Below are positions 11,694 through 24,399 of a stretch of DNA of 64,000 bases, piece by piece (positions within the stretch are counted from its first letter, which is position 1; each line of letters begins with the position of its first letter). The position numbers and the translations under genes were made by a program. Origin of the DNA: Piscicola geometra. Lineage: Eukaryota > Annelida > Clitellata > Hirudinida > Piscicolidae. The stretch covers positions 5,107,503 to 5,171,502 of the forward strand of contig OX030965.1 of assembly GCA_943735955.1 (NCBI GenBank). The letters run 5' to 3'. The notes below the pieces were generated by a model. The model did not search any database, was not told where the DNA came from, and was given only the letters and a program-made list of their open reading frames with translations.

Positions 11694-14600
11694 AACGTAG
11701 AGTGAAATTGTTCACGACGGAAAAAGACAAGACTTTGGAGGTGCCTACGTCACTCTTGGAGCGGGAAAACAACAGCATCTTCAGCTTCCGGCTTCTCAAC
11801 CAACCTTTTCCGGTGTGGTATGGGAGCCTGGAGGAGGAGGAGGGTGAGGTGGAGTGTGAGGTCGGAGGGGTGTCTGTCGTGAGGGTGTCGGAGAGTGGAA
11901 AGTCAGAAGAGTTTATTGTAATGACGGTAGGTGTCTTTGTCGTGTGGTGTAGTTTTTAATTGAATACAAATACAATGCAATGAAATTTATTAATTACGAA
12001 AATAAATTAATTAATTAAATGAATTACAATTTTGAAAATCATTAAATGATTAAAGTTGGGTAGAAAGTATGCAATAACATACAAAAAACTGGAACTTAAT
12101 TCGAATTTTTCAAGTTGAAATATAAAGTGATAAAAAACTCGGTAGATTCCCATTGAATCTAAGAAAATCTAGGCCATTGAATAAGCGAAGGAAAATCAAG
12201 AGTTGTTATTTCTTTTTGTAATTGTTCGACCACCATGCAGATTCACAGCCTATTCAGGCTAGAGAAGATTATAATGGATGATGATGCTGATAATCATCAT
12301 CAGAATTATGATGTTGATGATGATGATATTGAACGTGATAATGAGGATGATTATGATGATGATGATGATGATGATGGGGGAAAAGACTCAGAAGTTCACC
12401 AATACTTGTTTCGTGGCTTACTCAACAGAGATCTTACGAACAACACTCTACTAGGTGAAGAGAGGGATGGTGTTGTGGAGAGGAAGGGAGGGTGGAGGTG
12501 GAGAGGAAGGGATGATTGAGAAAAGAGAAGGGTAAGTTGAATGGGAGTGGGAAGGATGAAGGCAGAAGGTAAGTAGAGACACCACGATCCTTTATTTCGT
12601 CATCAAAACTGAATTTTTAAAACTTATCTTTTCTTTTCCCCAAGACTATGAAAAACTCAAGCTAAACATCACATGTTTCAAGCGAAATTACAACCAAAGC
12701 AAGGATGCCAGCCACATTATTGCTTATGGAACTTTTAACTTGTTTTTGATAATCAAGGACTCTATAAATAATGACAACAACAACGACATCAACAACCCAG
12801 CCACCAATGCCAATGAAAGTCTTGAAGACTTTACCAACAATAACTACACATCAACTCTACAACAAAATATAGACGACAACAACAACATGACTTATAACGC
12901 CACACATAGCACCGAAACTAACACCACCACCACCATCAACAACGAAAACAACAACAACGAAATCAACAACAACATCAACCACCACCTCTACCAACAATGC
13001 CAACAAAACAGGAACAGACCAAACTACACTTTCCAAGTTTCCGAGAACGTGGAAGGGGTGGTTCTGGGCGCCTTTTGCTGTGAACAGCTGCTCTTCAGTT
13101 CCGGGCAATGCTCCATGCTGGCCAGAAGTTTGCCGAATTTATTTTTAACAATATATTTTATAGCTACAAAAATGCAGATTAAAAGTTTTTTTCGAATAAA
13201 TTATATAATTTAAATGACTTATAATTGCCTAATTCCTATTTTATGAATAATTACTACCATTATAATAATAATTATTATTATTTCTATCATCATTATCATC
13301 ACTTACAGGCAAACGAAACCCTCACCACAACTACACCAGAAACTTTCGCATGCAGGGCAGTGACCTCAAGTTGACCCAGTTTCTCGACTTTGAGAAAGTA
13401 AACCAGGTCATTATTGAGGTCACATGTCAAAGTTCAAAAGCGGATTCATCGTCTTTTTTATCTTCTTCCTCTTATTCTTCTTTGACTCCATCTTCTTCAA
13501 TGATAACAGCATCATCATCACCATCATCATCATCACTTACTCACTCATCTTCTTCTTCTTACATAACATCATCAACATCATTTCTTTATTCTTCATCATT
13601 ACCTCCATCAACATCATCATCATCAACATCATTTTCTCAATGGGCATCATCACCAATGTCATCATCATCATCATCATCACCAAGCACTCACTGCAGAGGC
13701 ATTGTCAACGTCATTAACGTGGATGACACAGGTTTTAAAGAATATGACGTTATTTTTGATAACATAATTGATGTAATTATAATTAAATCATTTATTTATC
13801 CAATTATCCGATAATCACATGTACGCTTACATTTTTAAATACTTAATTGTGTCGTGATACGTGACCGGTCGATATAAAGCGCGAATTCATCATTTATATA
13901 ATTACACAATTATATATTCATTTATTCATAGTTTTCTATTCATCGGCCAGGTCCATCCATCCCGAGGATAACAGATGAAGACTGGAGGAAGGAAGATATG
14001 TCGCTAGATGTGGTCAGAGACCATCTCAGCAAGGTCAGGGTTCACGTCACTCTTTTGCCACCAATTTTTTGCCACCATTTTCTTCTTTTAAAAACTTCTG
14101 AATGACAAAATTTTTTTCTCAATTCTATCATCAAATTTCTCAACCACCCACCCTAAACTTCCATCACTGTAAGCACCACAACTGCACCACCACCACCACC
14201 TTCCGCCAAAACCACCACCACCACCACAGGACCAACTCATCCAGAGTTGCTTTTCCTTCGAAGATGAAGAGATCACTGCGTGCAATTCGCACGTCGTCGT
14301 CACCACTTCACCCACCCACCCAGGCCTCTTCGAAGCCTACCTCAACCACGAAGCGGTTCTCGGCAGTCTCAGATGTGTCGGTGCGTTCATTAGTTTTGAA
14401 ATTTATTTTTTTATAATTTTTTTCTTTTCTTTTTTCTTTCATCATTATCACCATCATCATCATCATCCCTTCCCATTGACAGACTTCAAGGCGCTCAAGG
14501 ACTTCGACATCAGCAGCACAAACCAGTCGAGCATCAGTGTGCTGGTCAACATCACTGACTTGTCATTCGCGCGCTTCAGAAAGAACAGCAGACGTCGCTC

Positions 14601-17600
14601 TTATGTTAGTCCGTTTATTCTTTTTTAATTCTTTACTTACCTAAACTTTATTCTTTTTTAATTCTTTACTTACCTAAACTTGTTAATAGTGGTAATATTA
14701 TAAATTAGTATTATTTTATATATATTATAATATTACATTACTATTGATTAAAATTAATATTGTTTTATTATATTATCTTATTTTAATAATATTATTCTTA
14801 TTAAGTAATAATTTAATGATGATTAACGATACTGCAATTACACCCTCAGATCATCTACAACATCACCATGAACCTTCCCTACAAGGAACCTCCCCCTGAC
14901 CTGGAACCCTCTCAACCACCCCCTCCATCCATCACCCTATCCGCCAATGCTGCTCCCTACACCAGGGTGATTCACCATCGATTATCACATCAATAAATTC
15001 TTCAAATACCTTAGTCTCTAATTAATTATAGTTATCAATTTAATTGTAATTATCAAATTTTACGGTGTATGAAATTCCATTCCACTCGGCAAACCCAACC
15101 CGACGACGGGTTTCCGCCATTATCACCATTTTATTCTCTCCATTATTGTTAAATGAAATGCCTCGAACTGATTGATAATAGGCTATGCTACAAAAATATA
15201 AATTATTATTACAATAATTCTTGTCATATACTACCCCACAGTTGTACAAGGCCACACCCCGTCGAAGAGTTGAAGGTCAGGGTTTCACCCTCAAGTTCAG
15301 CAACTGCACTCTGGAAAGGTCAGAGAACAGCACTAGATCACCCTCCAACAACCAGGACCCTCGTCGCATCTACATCGATGAAATTGTAACTCCAAAGAGC
15401 CTCCTCGATGCTTCTGAGGCTGTTGACGCTTGCAGAATCCTCAGGGAACACTTCAACGTTACACCCAATGAAGGCATTGTCTACCTGAAAGATACCGACA
15501 TCTTTGAAGAAATGGAAAATTTATCTTTTGCACTGCAAGTTCTCCACACTTCTAGTCATCATCCCGTTGCCGACTTCAGTGTTGTTGTCGACTTTTCTGC
15601 GTCTGGTTCGACGACTCTTAGAAGTATGTTGAATTGAGGATTCCTTTCATAGTTTATTACATATTTTTAAAATAACAACTTACTCTTTGCTTTTATCTTT
15701 TTAATGTAACAAAAACAAGTTATAAATCAGAACTTTTTTCAATTTTTCTCCCAATTTAACATTTTTTAAACGTTAGTTCAATTCCATTTCAGACCATCAT
15801 GCTAGTTGTTCATGGAGTTCCAACAGTCAGTCATGCCTTAGAAGTGTGGGGGTGGGTGCAGCGGAAGGAAGGTGTGAGTGGAGGAATAAGGATGGAGAGA
15901 AAGAAAAAAAGAGTAATGAATGGAGTAACAGTGACGAAAATGATGGTTTTGGTAGAAGAGATGTGGAAGAGGGAGAAGAAGGTGAGGGGAATGGCTTGAA
16001 TGCAACGACACTACAGATCCAGGAACTTACTACAAGTCTCCCATACAATGAAACAAGCGATGATGAAACCCTCAACACTACAACATTATTCCACCAGCCC
16101 AACAACAACGACAACAACAAAACACAAGTCTCAACACAACTTAGCGACAGCCGCAACGAAGGAAGCAACATATTGCTGTGGGAAAGCAATGCCCTTTTGA
16201 GTGTGGAGGATGATGGCTTTTCGTACAAGACTTGCACCTATTCACAACTTCTCTGTCCGAATGGCTACTGTGATGAGTTGGAGAGACTCGTGCCTGGGTT
16301 GTGTCCGCAAGACTGCACAGGTGGCTGATGGTTGGAAGAAGGTGGTGCTTGGTGGGTGTTTGTGGATTGTGGTGGTGGGTGGGGAAGGTCGTTTTGTAGA
16401 AAAGAAGAATGGAGAAAAGTGTTTCGTGGGGGAAAGAGCGGAGAGAAATGAAATGATTTGTGCATATGGAATTTTTTCTAGGTATAAAAAGTATATAATT
16501 ACACTTTTACACTTTGGTATTATACCTAATGTTGACTTTTCCCCTTACACTCCGAAACGAATAGTGGAAGAGGTCCAAGGCATAGGTCAGCTGAACAGCC
16601 AAGCGGTGCCCAACATGGGGATTTCGTCTCCAGGGGGCGAACGATGCTGGTGCTACCCCAACAACCAGAAGTGTGAATGCTCTCACCTCTCAGAGAACAG
16701 TGAAACCCTGAGGTCTAACCATACAAACGAAGGAGGAAGGAAGGAAAAACACGCGGTGACAGAGCGTGGATACGGGAATGAGGTTGTTTTAGTGGGTGCA
16801 ATGGAAGTGGAAGAGGGAGTGTGGATTGGTAAATATTGTGGAACCGCGTGTCGAATCAATGTGGTCCTGTTCTTCTTGATGGGTCTTGTGGCTTTTGGAG
16901 GTTTGGTGGGGTTTTTCGTGATGACGAAGAGAAGGAAGAATCTGCAAGCATTCCAGAAAGCGCACTTCCACAAAGATGAGAACCTATTCAGGTATATATA
17001 TATTTCAACCACGCTTTTAAATAGATTTTAATAGCGTCATTTAATAATAATAAAAATTAATTAATTAATTCACATTAAAATTTAAAAAAGCTTTCACTAC
17101 GGCCCAAAGGTTTCCAGATGGGCAAGTGGAGGACGGAAGCAACAGGGAGGTGTCCATGCTCAACAAGCTGCCCATGCACGTCTGGAACAAGATCTACTTC
17201 TTGAACGACATGGATGTTGGTGATGACTTTGAAATTATCATAATATAGGACAAATTATTTCTTTTTTCAGTTAAGTTTTTATGATTTTCTAAACTTTTTT
17301 ATTCCAGTTTTTAGTAACTTTCATAGCTTGGCATTAAATAAGGAGCATTTATACAAATATATTAACAAATAAAAATATATTTCTAGATTTCCCGAAATTT
17401 TAAATATATAAATATTATTTTTACCTAAAATATCGATTAAATCTTCGAAAAGTTTCAGAAGTGGGAGATAGACCGAAGTCGTTTGGAGTTGAAGGCGTTG
17501 ATAGGGGAGGGTGAGTTTGGCAGGGTTGTCATGGCAACGCTGGAGTCACCAAGGCACCATGTAGACAGGAAGAGAGAGAAGAAAGAGTGTCACAATGTTG

Positions 17601-20153
17601 CTGTCAAGATGCTTAAAGGTTGCGAAAGCTCTTTGGTGCTTTTTTCATAATAAATTCAATTTTATGCCTCTAATACATGTATTATTTAGCTTTAAAGATA
17701 GAATATTATTTTACTTTTTGGTGTTAAAACTTCGAAACGATGAAACTATCTCTCAAACCTTGCAGACTGTGCCTCAGTGAGTGAGTACAGAGACCTGGTG
17801 TCAGAGTTCAACCTCCTGCAACAGGTCAGACATCCGAACATCGTCACACTGGTCGGAGTGTGCACCAGACAAGATGGTGAATGGTTGGGGGAAAGGGTTG
17901 TGGTGTTAGTAAAAATTTTTTTAAAATACTATCTCTTTTTTAAAGTTTAAAAAAAGTTTCATAAAAAACACATTTGTTCTTCTCTTTTGAATTGATTTTT
18001 CTGTAAAACGACGATAAATCCACCGGCACAGAGCCTTTTTACTTGGTGGTGGAGTATTGCAAGTTCGGTTCGTTGAAGGAGTATCTCAAAAAATTCCGTA
18101 AGCAGTGGCAGATGATATGCGAGCAGGCCTTTGACGACGAAGACCACAAAGATGGCGGCACTGAAAAGGTAGGAAGTGATAAGGAAAAGGAAAAGATTTA
18201 CCAAAATCAAGATGGAGAAGAAAATGAAAGAATAAAGTTCAAGTGCGAGGAAGAAGCAGATGCGCGTGAGGATGTAATGGTTTTCTCTGGGACGCCTCTA
18301 GCGATCAAACTGAAAAGGAACGAAAATATTTATCACTCGTTGCCTCTGACACCGAAACCCAAGCTGAACTCGCTCTTCGATGAAGCCCTCTACCAGAATA
18401 GCCTTTTCAACAACATGGAAAATGCAGAAAAAGCGGAATTTCGCACAAGAAAGAACACGAGGAGTGGAATGACGAAAAATAGAAGTGAGATATACTACAA
18501 GGAGGTTGCATTGGTGACGCAGTATGACTTGGAGCGTAAGACCACCGTTTCCTGTCCACTTCTGCCAGTCCATGGATCTGATAAAAACATAGAAGAGGCG
18601 AAAAACAACAAGTTCTGGGAGAATCTTCGTAACAACAACAAAAACAGAATTACAATCGCACCAGAGTGCGACCTTATTAGCCAACAACAACAACAACAAA
18701 AAGACAACAACAACAATACCACAAGAAACACTGAAAACAAGACCCTTAGTGAGAAGGACATTCTGTCGTTTTGTTGGCAGATTGCCAAAGGAATGGACTA
18801 CTTGAGCAGCATGCACATCGTCCACAGGGACCTGGCAGCCAGGTGATGTCATCATCATCATCATCATCATCCTTATCATCATCATAATCATCATCACCAT
18901 CACTCGCATCACCTTCAAGATCATCATCACGACCACAGGAACGTCTTACTGGCTGAGGGAGGGGTGGCGAAGATCTCAGACTTCGGCTTGAGCAGGGATG
19001 TGTACGAGGGTGACGCCTACCTCAAAACCAGCAAGGTTACAAATAATTAAAATATTTTAAATAAATATTCCTATTTTCTATATTATTCTCAAAATCTTTA
19101 CTATTAATATCAATACTCTTTTTTCTTATATTATTATAAATACCTTTATTAGTAATATTAATACTATTCTTATTTTTTTAATTGTCATTAATATAATTTT
19201 TCTATGTCATGGTTCATGCAGGGACCCCTGCCAGTGAAGTGGATGGCTCCAGAGTCGATCTTCCACCAAGTGTACACTTCGATGACCGATGTGTGAGTTG
19301 TCAAGGAGATAGCGGAGGATGGAAGAGGGAGAGATAGGAAGAAGAATAGAAAGAAAGGGAAAAGATGAAAGGAATAATGGCGAATAAAAAAAGAATAGAG
19401 AGGTTTGGGAGAAGAATGAAGCATTATTTTAATAATTGTTTCATTCCCACAGCTGGTCTTTCGGCATAGTCCTCTGGGAGGTGTTCACGCTAGGTACGAA
19501 TGATAAAATAAAAAATCAGCTTTTTAACTGAATATTGGATAAGCAATACCAATTAAGCATGCCAAAAAATGAGTAAAATAGGCTTGAAGTTTGAACTACT
19601 TTTTTTATGAGTGCAGGAGCGAATCCCTACCCTGGAGTGTCTGGCGAGAGGCTCTTCCAGCTGCTGCAGACGGGATACCGCATGGAACAGCCTGCTTCCT
19701 GCTCTGACCAAATGTTTCCTTCATGTTTCCACATGCAAACCTTCATCATGTTTTCTTATAACTCCCATGAATTACAATCTTTTTATTTCGATTTTTATAA
19801 TGAGCGAGATAATTTAATGGTCACCTAAAGAGGTCAGAAGACTGCCTAAACTAAACTCTTAGCTACCTTACTGTGCCACACCACTGCAGCTACATGGTGA
19901 TGAAGTCATGCTGGGAGGAGAGGGGCAAGTCAAGGCCTTCTTTCAAGCAGCTGGTCCATCTTTTCGAGAAGTTCATCTCGTCGAACATTGTGAGTGTGTG
20001 TCGGTTCACTATTGTGTCATTCTTATATAATACAATACAATATCGATCTTCCCGTCCATCTACTGCAATCTACTCAGTCAATTCACTTCTCAGTCTTACT
20101 TGGATTTGTCGAAGCTTGGCAGCAGTGAGAAGAGATTAGAGTTGAAGAAGTAA
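11694..20153 (+). CDS. RET: RET receptor tyrosine kinase homologue (N-terminus unresolved)
   Basis: Exons: 11694-11926, 12241-12454, 12645-13127, 13309-13731, 13951-14033, 14230-14380, 14483-14604, 14850-14966, 15242-15623, 15793-16320, 16565 or 16571-16991, 17110-17215, 17459-17618, 17766-17876, 18032-18842, 18939-19035, 19222-19292, 19453-19493, 19617-19713, 19890-19989, 20094-20153 (TAA), about 1,600 residues. Features in order: cadherin-like domains ([21 protein letters not shown]); the RET cysteine-rich signature ([37 protein letters not shown]); one membrane span ([20 protein letters not shown]); then a kinase with [37 protein letters not shown] and PVKWMAPES. The KWE exon start matches the vertebrate exon-12 position. 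The kinase insert is about 215 residues and the tail after the kinase only about 20. The acceptor at 17110 is weak and was chosen by phase. Known RET signals through GFR-alpha-type co-receptors. Confidence 0.95.
13433..13690 (+). repeat. TCATCA/TCTTCT-rich Ser run within a RET exon
   Basis: Coding simple sequence inside the exon 13309-13731. It gives a Ser-dominated segment of about 85 residues just before the cadherin-type DDTGP motif. Confidence 0.8.
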
Positions 20154-21048
20154 AGTGTGGATTTTGATGTATGACCAACTAAGTTTTATATGCGTTTTTA
20201 AACGATTAAATTTCAAACGTTGATGTTGGTTGTTGTCACATTGTAACTTCAACTGCATATTTACTGCCGAGTCCACTCAGAAAAGGCAGAAAGAATTCAG
20301 CTTGGTCTGAAATGTTATATTTTTCTTAGGATATTCCTAACACCATAGAGATATTTTGATGTTTATAATCAGACTTGTTAGAGCTGAAATCGAACATTTT
20401 TTAAGTTTCAGAAAATTATTTAAAACGAGGTGATATTTCGGTGAAAGTTTATCCTATATTCCATACTTTTAAGACTGAAACTTTTGCATGAAAAATCGTT
20501 CATTTTGTCAACGCTTCCATTGATTGTAACTCTACTCCATGTAACCAATTTATTCCACAGCATTGTATAGTTTTGTGAGTTTCTTTAAAAACCTTTTTGA
20601 CATTAAGTATTACTTTCGATGTTTTAAATCAAAGCTAGCTTTTGTTCAAGTTAATAGAATATTTTTATGTCGTTTATAAGTTTATTAGTCTTTAGATAAC
20701 TTTTTTTTGAACTTATCATTTTAGTCGAAATATAAATTAGTGTTTTTATTTTTCAAATGAAAAAACACGTTTAAAAAATATTTTTAGATTAAATTTAAAA
20801 GTTATACTCTCAAAAATTCCCATAAACTAAGTTAGCTTTTAGTCTAGGAAAATTCAATCTAAAGATCCTTTTAAAGTTTAAAGTTTAAAAGAATAAGATC
20901 CAACTTAAGTGAGTCTTTGAAAATATTCATTATTAGGAGTTTCAAATTTCAGATTTATGTCTTTTATGGGTTAAAATATATAATTCTCAAAGATTTTAGT
21001 TCTCAAACACTATAACAACATCTTCAAAAAAGATTTTATTCCTTCAAA
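20154..21048. other. RET 3' flank
   Basis: AT-rich sequence with no coding signal that I can see. A possible ATTAAA polyadenylation signal lies at about 20205, roughly 50 bases after the RET stop. Confidence 0.5.
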
Positions 21049-21602
21049 ATGGTAGAACCTCTTTTCTCGTCGTTTTTGCCTTCCCTGATTGATCCATTGT
21101 GGTTCCAAGTTGACACTGCTTGTGATGATGATGCTGTTATATCCAAGCTAGAAGAGAAGCATAAAGAAAAGGTTTGAATAATTTTAAAAAAATGAAAGTA
21201 ACTATTTTTATATATTTAAAATTAATTATCAAATAATTATACAGATTAAATTGATGTTGAACCGTTTCAATTCCGTTACTCCACTTGGAAAAGCCCCTCC
21301 AGTAAGCATTGGGTTTTATAGATCATTTCAATGTAGACTAAGATTGTTGCAATTTACTTTATGGAATATAGTTTAATTATTTTAATGAAAATAATTCAAT
21401 AATACTTATTTAAATTTTATTTTAAACATTTTCAAACACTGCCATTGATTCCATGACTTCAAACTCCACCACCACGAAATAGGGTCCAGGGGACTATGTA
21501 GATGAGGAGGAGGGAGAGGAGGTGAGTGAGAGTGACAATGACGAGGACATCGACACTGACATGATTGACGAGCGGGAGAGTGGAGACGATGTGTGTGTTT
21601 AA
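21049..21602 (+). CDS. Possible small acidic protein, function unknown
   Basis: Three exons with matching phase: 21049-21171 (ATG), 21245-21301 and 21483-21602 (TAA), giving 99 residues. It starts MVEPLFSSFLPSLIDPLWF, continues with a charged helix-like segment (KLEEKHKEKIKLMLNRF), and ends in a Glu/Asp-rich tail. An alternative removes the last codons at a GTGTGT donor after 21590 and joins in phase to an exon at 22290-22337 ending VDDRLVQLKDE. I do not recognise the family. It could also be a separate 3' unit of unknown status; no similarity to RET tails is seen. Confidence 0.45.
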
Positions 21603-24399
21603 ACCTTTTTATATTTGGGTATAATCATCATTTTTCAGTTATTTTATTTTTTGCATTATTCATTATTTTCTAAGTAGTATCATGAAAGTATTATAATTTT
21701 TATTAAAAACAATCAAAAAATGTTTTCACAATAATCTATAAAAGTAACTATATTTCGTATATTTGCCGTTTTTAGTTCAATCTTTATCAAAGTATAAAAA
21801 ATTTTCAACTCATTTTTCAGAGTACAGCTGTATGAAAAGGAAAAAGAAAATAACATTTTTTGCATGTCTAAATATTTTTAATTTGAATGCTTAAAAAAAT
21901 ATATAACTGAAAAAATCCTTTAAAAAGCATTAATAAACGATTATAGTATTGTTGTAAGATCTTTTCGACAAATACATAGAAGCCTTGTACCTTGCACCAT
22001 TTTCATCATAATTTCGGCACTCCACACCACGTTTATCAATTTCTCCCGACATCGAATATTTCAGAACAGGTGATAATACATATTTATGCGTTCCATCTTG
22101 ACTTTTTTTCACATTTCCCGCCGAAATCTCGTCTTCTGTTTCCTCCAATCTCAATTCCTTCTCCCTTACAGCCTTTTCGAGGCTTTCTCTAAGGCGTTTA
22201 ATATAATTTCGATTAATATTGTTTTTATTATTAGTTGTAGTAGTAGTAGCATTAGTGGCATAACGCACCTAAACAAAGTTGAGTTCCAGGAAGGAACGAC
22301 GGTGGATGATCGACTGGTGCAGCTAAAAGATGAATAACAAATAATTCTATTTAACAATTTTATTTTCTCTAAAGAACTTTATTGAAAATTAGTTTTTAAA
22401 GCCGGCAAGCCACTTTTTTCATGTAAGAACTTGTCTAATGATAAATATCACCTACATTCTCTCTAAAATGACCCATGCAATCCACCATGGGTGGTGATCC
22501 TGAGGGGGTCCTGGGGTCTGAACCCTACCAATTTTTGGTAGTGAGGGGTCCATCTTAAGGCTAGTAACCCCCCCTAAAATCGCTGCCCAATCTGGGTAGA
22601 ACTCTCCCAAGATTTTCAGAATATCGCTGCCCCTGCAATCCACCATCACCACCCATCGTCACCACCCACCCACCCGCTTGGCTTCTCAGCAGACGTGATG
22701 AAGATCTGTTCCCTGTGCAAGACAGGCTGGTAAGAGGTCAAGGAGTGGTGGCGTGTGCTGGCACTCTTCTCGGAGATGAAGGAGTCTTTGAAGGGATATG
22801 AGTGTTTTAAATTTTGAGCAATTAATTCCATTTTTGTTGGTTAATTAACGCTTTTAATGAAATTTAATAAATACCTAAACTATTAAATAATTAAATTTCG
22901 TTTATTATAGTTATTATCATTCCATTATTTAATTCATGTGCTCTCTCAATGAAAGTAAATCACCTCTGGCCATTTGAACGTTTTGCAAAACAATAAACTA
23001 AAAATCTAAAAATTGTCTAAACAAAAATAATATTTAACTAAAATATTCTTTAAGTGATCGAAAAAAGCAAATTTTTCGTTTTAAGGTAAACTGAAAACAC
23101 TTCTACAGTCTGCTTTGAAGGACTGACTTTCTTGAAAGCTTCAAAGTCCACAACTTTTCAATGGCTTTTCAGAGTCTCTTATGGAGGCTTTGGAGTGGTT
23201 TTTATTATGTTTTATTTTGTATGATGTTGTTGATAATGGTTGTTTTTTAATGGTTGAAGTAGTTTTTTTAATGTTTATTTGTTTTTTGTGTGTTTTTGGA
23301 TTCTTTGCGCTTTTGTTCACTTCGCAAAGGGCGCTATACAAACAACTAGTGATTGATTGATTGGTTGGTTGATTGATTGATTTAAAATATGCCATTTGTT
23401 TATTGAAACTAAAATTTTTATTGAAGATGCGATCATTTGAACAATACTTTCGAAAAATAATATATTTATAAACCAAAAGAAAAATACTTGGTAATAATGC
23501 CCTAAAAAAACTCGTTAAAAATAAAATAGCTGAAAATAGTTTATCATTTATTTAAAAACGATATATTAATTTTATCTATCGAATGAATGGCATAACTATT
23601 GAATAATTGAATGAGTGTTATCTAAGGCCTATTTCAACTGCAGAAGTGGAATTTTGAGATAAAAGTTTATTTTCAGTCAATAAATTAAGCACGTTTTTTT
23701 ATGAATTCATATCGACCGAAAGCCTATATTTATATCTAGAAAGATTGTGGAATCGTAACAGTCTTTGATTCTATTTAGGCGCGTTTAGTGCTCATTTGGC
23801 ATTTTTCGTTGATAGAAAGTGTTTAAGTGTTTTATTGAAGGCTAAGCACCAAGAGGAGTTTAATAACTGTTTTAAGCCAAAAGACCTTGGATTAACTCAT
23901 CATTACAGGCTTAAGTCATGAACCGTACGTCTGTAGCGAATTAAAAATGAACGAATAATTGCTTTATAAAAATTAAAAAATAAAGGAAACAACCAGTGAA
24001 ACGGCCTTGCTAAGCTAACTATTGAAAGATTCTTCAAATGCGGTTCAACTAAAATGACAAAATGAGTGCAAGCAGAAGTACTCAAGTTTCAGGGTCACTC
24101 AATGAACCTATTAAACAGTAAAATACAACAATGCATTCAGCCTAATTCACGCATGATCGATGTTTTAATGGTAGAGTCGCCTAAGAAAGCTGTCGTCGAG
24201 AACACGAGGGGATGCTCATTAGAACTGTCAGTGCACTTTTAAATTAAGCGCTACAATGCTGCTAAAGTGAAAATGTGCTCTTACGATGGGCTTTAACCCT
24301 AAATTGTGCTACATTTGAAATTAAATGAGAACATTTTAGTGAGAGAGAGAGAGTTGGATGGATTGTTCAAAATGTGGTGAAGCATTTTTATTCTTCAAG
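21603..24399. other. Mostly non-coding region between RET-side genes and the TGF-beta gene
   Basis: AT-rich, with three noteworthy stretches. A minus-strand frame 22268-21930 has a charged helical look (LRESLEKAVREKELRLEETE) but no recognisable partner exons. A GC-richer block at 22470-22640 matches no known gene. A SINE-type tail lies at 23325-23381. Nothing else is supported. Confidence 0.4.
23325..23381 (+). repeat. SINE-type 3' tail (GGGCGCTATACAAA + GATTGATT repeats)
   Basis: The motif GGGCGCTATACAAA is followed by GATTGATTGATTGGTTGG repeats and preceded by a short hairpin (TTTGCGC...GCAAAG). The same GCGCTATA(C/G)A core ends the element at 35870-35993 and recurs inverted near 36746. 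Confidence 0.5.

Noticed and set aside
15040..15255. Minus-strand frame at a RET intron/exon border
   Set aside because: Lies in AT-rich intron and antisense of an exon; no independent support.
18298..18936. Long minus-strand frame across the RET kinase-insert exon
   Set aside because: Antisense of a long coding exon; composition (Met/Val runs from CAT repeats) and lack of splice partners argue against a gene.
22452..22652. Minus-strand frame in the GC-richer block near 22.5 kb
   Set aside because: No family, no partner exons; may be a decayed repeat, but I cannot support an element.
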